Source: Lepidurus packardi (Eukaryota; Arthropoda; Branchiopoda; Notostraca; Triopsidae). From it: a DNA stretch of 64,000 nucleotides. This document shows positions 11,463-23,400 of this stretch, piece by piece. The DNA is taken from positions 7,073,001 through 7,137,000 of the forward strand of contig JAKZAN010000006.1 of the NCBI GenBank assembly GCA_023053545.1. Direction: 5' to 3'. Every line of letters starts with the position of its first letter. The stretch's first letter is position 1. Under the pieces are notes generated by a model. The model was not told the DNA's origin. It saw only the letters and a list, made by a program, of their open reading frames with translations, and made no database searches. A program made the position numbers and the translations under genes.

Positions 11463-14400
11463 GTAAGTTTTTTGTTCTATTTCATTGCCTTTCGTTACTC
11501 GTAACTTGTGTCCCGCTCTAATTCCCCCACCCTATTATATATTTAAATAAACGATAAATAACGATTCAAATTATTCCCCACGTTTGATGGTATCCCATTG
11601 TACAGTCGACATTCCATGCAACACCGCCGCTAATTACCTTTTCGTCATTCGTACAAGTCGGCCTCTGATTTCCAAACAGAAAAAGAAAAGTAGTTCCTCT
11701 GACCACGTGGTCTCGATTCCTTGTTATCTATTCCTTGAGCCAAAATTTTAAACATGTATTTGGAGCGTAAAGCTTTCAAACTTTACCTAACCATTATGGC
11801 ATACATTCTATATGGTGTGAGAAGCTGGACCTCGGACTTGGCTTAATATGTACTCTACCTAGATAAGATAAATTTCCTAGATACGAAAAAGTTAACTAAG
11901 TTATTTTCTACCTGATTCGTCTCGCTTGTGCTACCTGGTTACAAATCCTATTATCCAAATATCTGATACTGCAATCTTCCTTACATTTGCAAGAGTCTTC
12001 GATTCCATAATTATCGAACGTCAAAAGTTTTGCTAATGCGAATGTTGACTCACGATAAGGATAGACCAAAGGAAGTTTGGTCTATCCAAAAGAGGTTTCT
12101 CCACCACAACTTCGATAATCGGATAGCAAGATAAGGTTTGGTTACTTATAGCAAGCAGTGTTGAAAACTGCTGGTCTTTTCGCGTATAGCACGTGGTTTT
12201 ATGCCGCTTAAGTCTATTTTTAGCGGGACTAGTTTTCCGTGTGACTCTTTTTGCTGTCTTTCTTCGCCGCCGTGCATAAATCATTAGGGCAGATGATGGA
12301 GTCACTATCTTTTCATAGGAGCCGCTTTGTTTGTCCGACTTGGAAGCGGAAATACAGCTGAGAGGAGATTGTAATCGCACTACTGCCCTCCGGAGTCCAA
12401 ATTTAGAACAAATTTACGTGGCTTCTTTGTTAAATAAGCCTCATTATAACCTGATGGTGTCACGGCAATGAGGGGAAACTGGAACTCGGGACTGGAAGAA
12501 CAAGTGGCGTTTGTTAGATGGAATAGCTATTTGAAGCTGCGACTCGCCTTACGGGCATTGAACTGGTTCCTTGGCAATAGCTCGGCGGGGACAAAATAAA
12601 GTTGCTAGGAAATATCGCTGCTTTTTCTGTACTTTTGATTTGACGTTTTAAAGTAATGCAGGTAATGATCTCTCACCATCTTTTGACTGATAATCTCCTT
12701 CTCCAGACATCTTTTCTTGGCAAACCTGACGGATTCTGATGTCGCCAAGATGCGTCCCGATTTTTCGAAAAAAAACAGAGATTCTAGCATGGCGGGACTT
12801 TTTGCTTTCGTATATCAAGTGCTGTGTTTTAAAATTTTCCTTTCAGAACGCCTATGACTCCTATGACTGAAAGGTGCGGCCGTTCAAGCTCATGGAAGAA
12901 CATATTTCTAGACAAACTATTTTTCTTTCTCTGAATAACATTATCTTAAAACAGGAGTTTCTTTTCATTAAAAAAGGATTTAAAAGGGTTGCCAAATTTT
13001 TAGTTTAATTTTTTTTATTTTCCTAAAAAGGAGCGCTGTCATATCTGGCGCGTGTTTTGTAATGGTGCCGGAAACCGAGTCGGTTTTTTATTTCACGGGC
13101 AATGCTGCTTGTTTATATCGTGCCATAATGTCTGCAACGATTTCGAGCTGGAGCAGATGTGTTTAGTTTAGTCGGAGGGGAGAGACATGATGCATTTGTT
13201 TTTGCCAGACAACCTGTACTGGTGATTGTGGTATGTATCAACTTATATAAGTCTGCCTGCAAAAAAAAAAAGAAGAATTCCCAGTAAATGGCAATTCTAG
13301 TCAGGTTTCGATGCTAAAAATGGTGTGTAATATTTGCTGGGGCTTTTAAACCTTGACGGGCTTTTTTTAAAAATATTCCTTTCGTGTGTCTGACCAAATA
13401 GTTACAGATTATGGTTTGGCTTCCATTTCCAGAACGTGAAACGGGAACAGGAGGCCTTGACCTAGTAAAAATTGTGTCTCATAATTTTTAGCACTATGAT
13501 TAGCCGTCTGAGAGGCAGAATATGGAAGACTTGTTCTCATTAGCATATGAAAGGCAATTCCGACAACATTCCGAACACATTGGTTGCCCAACTTATGGCC
13601 TTCGCATGAATTAAACTCCCCATCGGTCTAGGTTTTGGGACTTGCTATAGTAATGCAAATAATTCCTCCTGAAATTTTCTCTCCTGTGAGTGCAGCATTG
13701 GCATTGATGGCTGATTAGACATCAGTGATAACGCTTCCGGCCACATGTTGGCGGTTTCAGGCATTTAAAATAGATTGGCTTTTCACATTCGAGCAAGCAT
13801 TCGAGTTAAAGGTCTAGCTCTAGGGTTCCATAGATATATTAGGTATTGTGTCATGCGCCACTGTGTGTTTTTGCTCTCTTTTTTCCTTTGATTAGTTTCT
13901 TTTTCGTACGAACAAACTTTTTATAAATGTATTTATTTGATTTTTTTTTTATGTTTTTGGCAAGCCTTTTTGACGTACCCGTCAGAGCTACAGGGAAGTC
14001 TATGGTGCAGACAGAGACAACCCATTGCTCTAAAATAGTTTTTCGCCCGTTTGGTTAGCCCATATCCCACCACCATCGTTTCGTCCCTTTTTGTATTAGG
14101 TTAGTTAGGGGATTTAGCGTTAAGGAACATGTGTACCGATTTGTGAGGCGAGAAAGCGATTATGTCCACGCGAAGGAGAGACCATGCAGTGGAAGAGTTA
14201 AGCCAAAAGTAAGCGTTCTGGTCGTTCTGGTCGCAGGTGATGGATGATACGCCTTGGCACAGCAAGCAGCCTTGATAAGTGTCACCGAAAACTCTTCGAT
14301 CACCATCCAACGTTGCGAAACACTTGCTTTTTTGGTTTATCCCTGTCTTTCTCAACCTTTTTTGTATAGGTCTACCTTTTACAAAATAGGAACACGCATA

Positions 14401-17400
14401 AAATAGCGAAAAATTTAAAACAAGAATCGTATTAATGGCATGTCTCTTGTCTGTGCTGTGACCTCACTCACCTGGTATATGGAGCTATTTCTGTTTTTTT
14501 GAGGGGTCAGGCGGTTTTATTTAGAGCATAAATTGGAATGTCGGGCATTCTCGCCTCTTATGTGAGTGTCAGGCTATATAACACTAGGCAAAGAATCTGG
14601 AATCTTCTAGAATAATGAGCCTTCTCCGGCAATGTAATTTGGCAACAACTCGCATTTTTGCTTCCAATTTTTGGGTGGAAACATGATATAAACTGGCTGG
14701 AGGCCTCGACTTGGGGTTTTTTGACTCTGACGGGGCCATTTGCCTGACTGCGGTGGCGGTTTGAGACGGAAAAGCGCAGCAGCAGACGGAATTATTAATA
14801 GTCAGTGCACCCCGAGCTCCTAAAGACATAAAAAAGCGTCATTATTCTACTATACACTGCGTGATTTGTCGTTGTTACATTCCGTTTTTCTGCCTTACCC
14901 TGTTGTTATGAGCTTGTGAGCATTAAAAAGGATGTCATGCTCTGGCGTAGGAGCAAGCGTAGGAGTTTTTAACTTCTTGCCAAAGAGATTTTCCAGTAGG
15001 AGAAATGCCTATTTTTGTTATACTTTCTTTTTACTGTGTATCAATATTGTTGAGATGGTCGTCGTCGATAACCCTCTAGGAAGGCCATTTCCTGCTGTGA
15101 TGAATGCTTTCAACTACTGACCTTTCGCCTTTTACCGACGAGGAGCTCAGTGAATAATAGGCTGGTGAGACCGAAAGTTTTGCATGGCGGGAGAACAGAC
15201 CGTGACTGAAACGAGTTGGGTCCCTAGGAAGCAAAAAAAAAAAGTTATTTTGCATGAAATTCATGAAGCATGGGGAGGAAAGATTGACTAGCTGTCTTGA
15301 TTGCAGTAACCTTTCCAACCTCGTCTACCTTCGCGTACATGTTTACAATATCTAATTGTGATGATATCAATCATAGGAATGCTCTCCGATGCCTTTTCGT
15401 CCTTTCGTGCAGTCCTTTTAAAGCTTTCTTCAGCTTTCCATTGCAGTTTTTTTTATAGACACAAGAGCAGTTTTATAGAAGAGTTGTGCCACATGGCGAT
15501 TATGTCATATAGTTTCGCAGTATATAATGATAATTAATCGAATAGTATTCAGAACAATGCAACACGTTCTCCGGATTTAGTTACCAACGTACGTAATGTA
15601 TCCCGGAGTTAAAAATTTACACTAGTGTGTCACTGTCTAACAATGAATTTTTATTTTTTTCAGCTGGTGGAGTGAAAGTGCAAGTTTTAACGTTTCTCAT
15701 CAACTTTCGTTGATGAGAATCGTTAACCTAACCTAAGCAAACCTACAACCTAACCTCTAACCTAAGCTAACCTAACCTATCCTAACCTAAACTAATTCAT
15801 TTCCAATCCAACAACAATTTTCAACTCGAGTTACACCCGTTTGTCATTCTTTTTCCGGAGAACGTTTTGCAACAATAATACACACTAGTGTCAATTTTAT
15901 CTCCGAGTTCCGAAACTGGAGAACCTGTTGGAACAATGACATTTCTAAGGAAGCGCCATCTTGTTAGATATTGCCCAGTTATCAGGGGGCAAAACGTACC
16001 ATTAATCGAATATGACGTTCGTTTACGGCTTTGTCCTCTAGGTAGCACTGACTTCGGTATAGCAGAGAGAGGGAATTAAAAAACAAAGCAGGTAGAAAAG
16101 TGCGCAAACTATAAAGTAGTGGATGCTGAAGCCGAAAGGAGAGTTTCGAAGTAGGATGCAAAAACCAGTTTAAGGGTTTAACAGTTGCTCACTTTCCCCC
16201 GAAAATAATTCAACCCATAGATAAAGCGTATGCTTCTGGTCAGATTTACGTTACGGTCGTCATAAATTTCCCTCTTTTCCTTCGTTTGTACCTCTAAACC
16301 AACTATAACCGCCTTAACCAATGCAAAAGCTGTGCCAAAACTGACCATTAAAATGTTTGATTCGCTCCAAGTGGCCGATGTCGGAGTCGAACGAGCGCCT
16401 GCTGTGTTTTCACGAAACTTTCGCGTGCGAATGCTTACTCTAGCTGTTAGAAACCCAGCAAGAAACGAGGGGCTTTTTATTTAAGTTTTCCATTACGTCA
16501 CAGTCACAGATTCGCTCTTTATACAGTTGGGCTCCATAACAATTTCACAGGACTAAAACAGGCTTTACACAATTAAACCATAACATCGTATGTAAAGTAC
16601 ATGCTTAGGCCAACAGCAAACATCCGTGTCGTAATGTCACTTTACTATTCACTTTCCCAAACCCGCCTACTTAAGGTAAGAGTGGTAAAAAATGTTTTAA
16701 GTTCTGGCAGTGTCGGCACGCTGCGTCTTTAATGAAGATGTGCAAGGCGGTGACGTGACAAGTCTGGTTTATAAAAAACTGTTATTATACCATAAAAGGC
16801 CCAGGAAATCTTCATTAACGACACGTAATATTCGAAGAAATTGTCCATGCCTGTTAAGGAAACCTAGCTGGCAAGAATATAGAATCTACAAAAAAGAAAA
16901 AAGATTTTCCGGTCATGCGTACAGTGTACTATTTTTTCGTTTTTGTCCAGTTCTTAAAGCATACCTAAAGTAAGGCACCTTACCGTGCAGCATGACCCAT
17001 CACAAATCCCGACAAGTCCCGGTCACGTCTTGTAGGTCTTGGCGGTATTTCTTATTTTTTTTTATTTTTTTTTTACAAACACACGAGGACTTGTGATTTC
17101 TCGTAGAAAAGCATATATAGCGTATTATTGCTAAAGGCGTTGCGTTAAAAAGGAAAAAGGAAAAAAGTTGCCTGCTTTCTGAAAGCCTGCTATGTATGCC
17201 GTCACGAAACCAAAAACCCTAAAACAAACAGACCTGTCCGTTATATATTACGGCTCCAGGCCCCAGAACGGATGCTCCGAGTTGGTGCTTTGGCAGGAGC
17301 AAATTCGTGACATGGCATATCCATATTACTTGTGCTGTCTTGCTTATAGGACGGCCGTCGTTTTTCAGTTTGAAAGCAAACTCTAGCGACTTTTTTTTAT

Positions 17401-20400
17401 TCGTTTATTTATATTCGCTTTTTTTATCTATTTTCGCTTAGGGTTCATGATTTTGGACTAGCTGAGTTCCTCAACTCGGTTGATAAGTCATAATATAACG
17501 CGTAAACGGGAGTGAGTTTGACAGAACGCATGGTTTAGCAGCTTGTGATTCGCATGTCAGTAATCTATTATACTTGAGAGGAGTCATTTGAAGTGTCAAA
17601 GAGTAGCTTTGGCAATGTTGTGCGCAGATATCTGCGTGCGTTGGATACAGTTACTTAGTCATGTGTGTGTCAAGATCCTGAATACACATTGACTGTTGTC
17701 TTGGCTTGATTCGAAGGAGCTGTTGGGAATTTTGCGTAGGGTTGAAGACCGTTCGGGATTTTTTTATGGCAAGTTTCTTTTTCTTTTTTTTTTTTCATTA
17801 CTGATAGATATGGTAAAAGTTGGAGCGCTTAGTTGTGCACGTTCGTTTTTTTCCAATTGTCCCGTGCTTTCGCTGCTCAACTTCATGCATAATGGATAAG
17901 ACGTACAGAGACTTAAGGCGACATAACAAATGCTAAGGGGGAGTCACGTCTACGTTTAACTTTCTGATCAAGGTGGACCACCTGAGTCGCCCGCAAACCA
18001 GGGGTTGGTGGCGAACGGAGTGTCGATTAGTTTGGAAATTGATTCGCGAGCGATTAAAAAGCACTTTCAGCGGGTATTTCACGACCCAACTTCTCGAGTC
18101 TTTTCGGAAACTTCCATTTCTATTTCAAGAACCCCTCACCGCTTACCAGATGGACGTGTCAGCTTGAGCGAAGAGCCGACAGTAAACTCAGTCTCCGATC
18201 ATTAGCTTTTTAAATAATATTTCAACATTAGTAGCATGCGCGGAATTGCTCGTAACTGCGGGAGATTTCCGTAATTTTCCGTACAACGCTGTTAAAAGTC
18301 ATGTAATTTGTTGCAATTTCCTAATAATAACGCCGTTTACAATCTTTTAACTTAACTTTACAAAGTTTCATTAACGAATTACTTCTAAATAAAACTTTTA
18401 TGGAATTATTTGTTGTAATTTTAATTTCGTTGTAATTTTGTTGCGATTTCGTTGTAATTTTACAAATATTTGATTGGTATAAAAGGTACAGAGGTAGGCC
18501 TACTAGAAAATTGACTTTAGCAGAAAGTTTTATCTGTTTCTATGTTGCTGTAGTGAAAACCCTAAATGAATCTATCGAAGCGAACGTGTCTCCTTTGCAG
18601 GAAGTATTTTCCGTCACATTTTTTTTAGCTTCAAGCAGAATTGTTAATGTTGAATTCCAGTACTGATGGTTTCGAATGAGGGAAAGCCAATCGCACCGGT
18701 GTTTCGAATTTTTCATTGTTGGAGTTTCGAATCTCATTGTTGGCGTTAGAAAATAAATGGAAAGTGAGTCCGTTCTTCCTTGACACGTGACAGTCCCAGC
18801 CGTGGTCCCAGCAAAGAGATCGATGATAGCCCTTAGCAAAATGGAAGCGAAATATTGGCAATCAATTTACACCTTAGCTCTTGCACACCATATAACATAG
18901 CCAGAAGTAGAAGTGAGTAATAAGGGTGTTGTTCGATGACATTCAAAAAGTCCCCGTACTCGGTGCTAGACTATTTGTCGCGCAAAAGAGGATTTTATTT
19001 ATTTCTTTCTGGTCCCTGTGTTTGGCAGACCGTTATGTTTACGCCTATATTTTACTTGCTACGAGGGAAATACAAAGTCGTTGGTAAGCCATGAACTTTC
19101 AGCAGCTGCAAGATGAAGAACGCCGGTCATTTTGGCATAACTGTAAAATAGAAATGCAGTCAGCTTACTCTATAAAACTAACGCTATAAGAGTTAGGAAA
19201 GCCATCGTTAAGCTATCTTAGTATCTTAGTTCAAATCCCAATGCTCTTAGTGTGGAAACATACCAGAGTCCAAATTTTGCATAGCATTACAAGAAATTGA
19301 ACGTTACAAATCATGTCTATGAAATTGGCATAATCCAGTGCAGTTTCATGACTTAGAGGGAGGTCCGTGTAAAAACTGCTGGACAATTTATCACGCCTTA
19401 GCTCCACAGTATGCAAAATATTCTGTGGTGTGTTTGGATTTCCCACGATTTCCTCAACTATAACTCATCCTTTACATGATAATCAAGGAAAGCTGTCGTG
19501 CTGTTTTACGATTCGTGAATCCTCTATGTAGCCAAATTTCTGCAGACAGCATTGTGGCACGTGCGTAATACCATTCGCGAAACGGTGTTGCGTCTCCAAT
19601 TAAGATTGGCTGATTGAGTAGAATCTTTTTGTCTTGATCAAGCTTGGTTTCCCATGTTTGGACATGTCGGCACTAAAAGGAAATTACAACAATACATGTC
19701 TTTCATGCTTTCGCTTTTTGTTTTCGAAACATAAAAGGTTGCACAAAAGAAGCAAGTTCTCTCTCTATATAATTGTAATCACTGTAATGGTCGTTATAAA
19801 GTGATAACAATAATTGTAAATCTGCTTTATAATTACAAATGTAACACCTCTCGTTGACGTCTCGTTTTATGTTAACGTATTTTGTTCTATTTGTGTACAT
19901 GTCAACATAGATAAACGACGAAACTGTCGTTTGTCTATGTTGGTTTTCTAATCGTGAGCTTTTCCTGTCGTTATTTTTGCACCAACATGAATCAAAGTTA
20001 CTTTGGAAGGAATTGGAAATAGGGGCGGGGGAATTTTTCTAGACTAAAACATAGGAAGATAAGTGACATCCCCTTCTGAACGTGAATCATCCGTTATGCG
20101 TTAAACTGCAGAGATAACAGTGGTTGAGCACTTTCTAAAATAAACAAGTGCAACGGGCAGGTAAAGTCGCTTCGACATGAAGTTCCTGCCAGCCATTTGA
20201 ATGTAACTCTTTTACCTTATGAAGTTCCGAGAAAGTTATATTCGATTGGTTACAGAACTTCGATACGTGTAAGGGTACGGGTACGCCTGCTTTGAAGTTG
20301 GCCTTCCAGACCGCTCAGGGAAGCTAGTGTCGTTATCTTAGTTTGCTGCTGACTCAGGGTTCTTAAATACACTGAGTCACTCAGGTCAAAAGTCAGAAGT

Positions 20401-23400
20401 CGTAAGGAGGGGAAAAGCCATCGCAATCCATTACTGCATCTTTTGAGTACACTTTCGAATGGCGCTTTTGGTGTTTGCATACGTGTAACAGAGCTTCTAA
20501 GCGTCGAGGGGCTTTAAAAAAGTACTAGTGCGTAATTGCTGTGCCGTACTTACTTACGCTGTTCCCCGCAAACTCTTCCAAACACACATGGCGTATGCAA
20601 ATCGCGAGAAGACGGTAGAATATGAGAATATGCAAACTATAGCACCTGTTGAGTTTGCTCTGTTCACACGAGGCGAGGGGGGACGGAGGGAAAGGAGTTC
20701 AAGATCCGAATGGATTGTCTGCTAGCAGACATAATTGATCCGTTAATTATGGAGTGCATCTATCTTGAGTAGCTTTTTGAAGCATATCGTGTTTGTCAGG
20801 TTCTCCTCCTTAAGGCCTTGTTCTAACCGACTCTTGTAAGTTTTTTTTCTTCGTGCCCTCTTGTGGTGTTGTTGACATGAAATAACAAGTGTGTGAGTGA
20901 TACCTCAGAGTTACCTTGCGCAGGACGCAACGCTGTACTTTTGCCCTAGTATTGCACTCATTACCTATGCATGGAATTGAAAGTTCCTCTGTCGCCTTGC
21001 ACATGAAGTATCGACTGTGCTGCAACTGCATAATGATTTGCTGGCGCGAATCTTAGCGGAGGAAAGACGAGCAGTATGCTACTCAAACATTTCGTGATGC
21101 TTTTTGTTACCGGACCACGACTTGAATTAGTAGATGGAGCACTTGCCAAGCTGTTATTTCCCTTGTGTGAGATATAATTTCGGTGCGAGTTTTAATTTGA
21201 TTTACATATAGCTCACCACTGATTCATTTTACTTCTTTAGCTTTTTTTGCCCCGTTAAATGTCCAATAAACCCATACAAGAATAGGTCACAAGTTTTGGA
21301 TGGCTCAAACGAGTTCGTTGTAATTTGCTTGTGTATACCAAACTCCACAACGACTCCTGGGAAGTTAGGCCGTACATAAAACAATCTTTGGGACTTTTGC
21401 GTGTCCTTGCGGAAATCAAAACGAGTCAGAAATGCTACACAGAGGGCTTTTTGTCCTTGTCCTCATACTTGCCATTTTCTGTTTCCATCACGTTGGTCGT
21501 GGAATTTGGAGCAAAGGTCAGAGTCCAGGAACTGTCTTTTTCTCTTCGTGTTTCATGTCATTTGATGTAAACGTAGTCCCGTTTCCGTTCTCAATCGGTT
21601 GTTTAAGTAGATCTCTATCAAAAGACATGAGGATTGAGACTTTTAGAAAGATTTGAGGATTGGATTGGGTCCATAACCATTGTATCGCATTTGGCTGCGT
21701 ATAAAAAGGTTCGGTAAACCTATGATTAATGTCAAAGTGGGCAACGTTGGTGATGGTTTTGCTAACGTCCGAAAAGGCCGAAATTTACGTTTCTGAGGCT
21801 TGCCAAAACGCGTTTAAGGTACCATCGGGTGTAGACGTAGTATTACACAGTCAAGACGATTGCCCTTAATGAGCGCTTGATGAAGTTTTAAAGGGCAGGG
21901 AAGGCTAAACCGCTCCTTTGTCCCTATATGGAACCCCAATGAGAAGCCCCCCGAGCTGACGTCAGAAAGGTGTACGCCATATATACTAAAAACTTACTTT
22001 TTTTTTGTCGTTTCATTTTTTATTATTTTTTTTTTGCTAGTTGCTTAGAACTTAGGAGTAAAGGGAAAAAATTCACTATACTTAGCATCTCAATACTAGG
22101 TTTTCTTAAAGAGGCGTGGGACGAATGATCCCGAAGTCGGTGCATTCACCATGCGTGTCATCCTTACCCTGTATTCCATGTATTCCTAGCACACGTGACG
22201 TTTTTTTCTACAAACAGCCGCAGCGCTATTAAGTTTTAATGACGTGTGAGAAGACGAGCAAGAACCATCTGTTTGACTTGGATCTATAAAGGACCAACAG
22301 CAAAAAATGGCCAAGACTCCGACACTGCATAACCGGTTAACCGTGGAAATGACTGGGCTTATCTTGTGAATGATAAGTTCACTTTGGCTTTCAATGCAGG
22401 AAAAAATTACCCATTTTTATTATTTTTTTTTTCTTTTCGGGTATCGAAACGTTTTGGTTTCTACCAAAAAGAAAAAGGAGCATACAGAGCTTGGAGGAGC
22501 TTGCGCACACCTGCGTGAGTGAGCTTGAACGTCCATAACTAAAAGTCAGAATGTTGGCCCGAATGGCCACCTGCATGATGGGCTCGGACATTTGGGTGGC
22601 GGGAGAACTGCTCTGCATTACAGCAATCAAGGGTCCTGAAAGGCACCGCTGAATTGTAATTTGATTGGCGTGATCGTAATGGACATCACGTATAGCTAGA
22701 GTTCCGCCTAACATACGAGGCTTTTGCGTGGTTACTACGAGAACTTATGACTTCGCCTCCCGAGCCAAGCAATGTCTACAGAATTCCCAAGAAATAATAG
22801 CTTGTAAAGTGCCCCGTAGCTGATCGCAGATTAACACTTTCTGGAATTTAGTACAGTACTTTCTGACTGTAATAGACTCTTTTGGGTCACTAAGCTAACC
22901 TGAACACCTCTTTTTAAAGAAAAAGCGCTAAAAAAATAAAAAAAAGACATGCCATGTGTTCTAATAAAAGATTCTCGGAATTCAAAATCCGTGTTACACT
23001 TTACCTCCGGTTTATGGTTTGAAGTGGCTTCCCCTCACACCCTTGGTTGACTTTAGTGGGTAAATAAGAAAAATGGTAACTAATAATAAAAAAAAATTAA
23101 CACCTTCGCTTTGAACAATTTCGAAAAAGTTTCGAAAAAAATTCGGAAAATTTCAGATGATTTGGAAATTTCGAAAGGTTTTGGAAATTTCGAAAGGTTT
23201 TGAAAATTTTTTACATTTGGAAAATTTTTTATACATTTTGGAATTTCAAAAAATATTTTTTTTTAATTTCGAAAATAATAACTTGTAAAAGTGTCCCTTA
23301 TCTGATCACAGATTAACACTTTCTGGAATTTAGTACCGTACTTTTTAACTGTAATATACTCTTTTGGGTCACTGTAAGCTAACTTGAACACCTTCTTTAA

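Noticed and set aside
15564..15908. A piece of an integrated DNA virus at telomeric repeats
   Set aside because: Telomere-like repeats can mark such insertions in crustaceans, but no viral coding sequence is present here.
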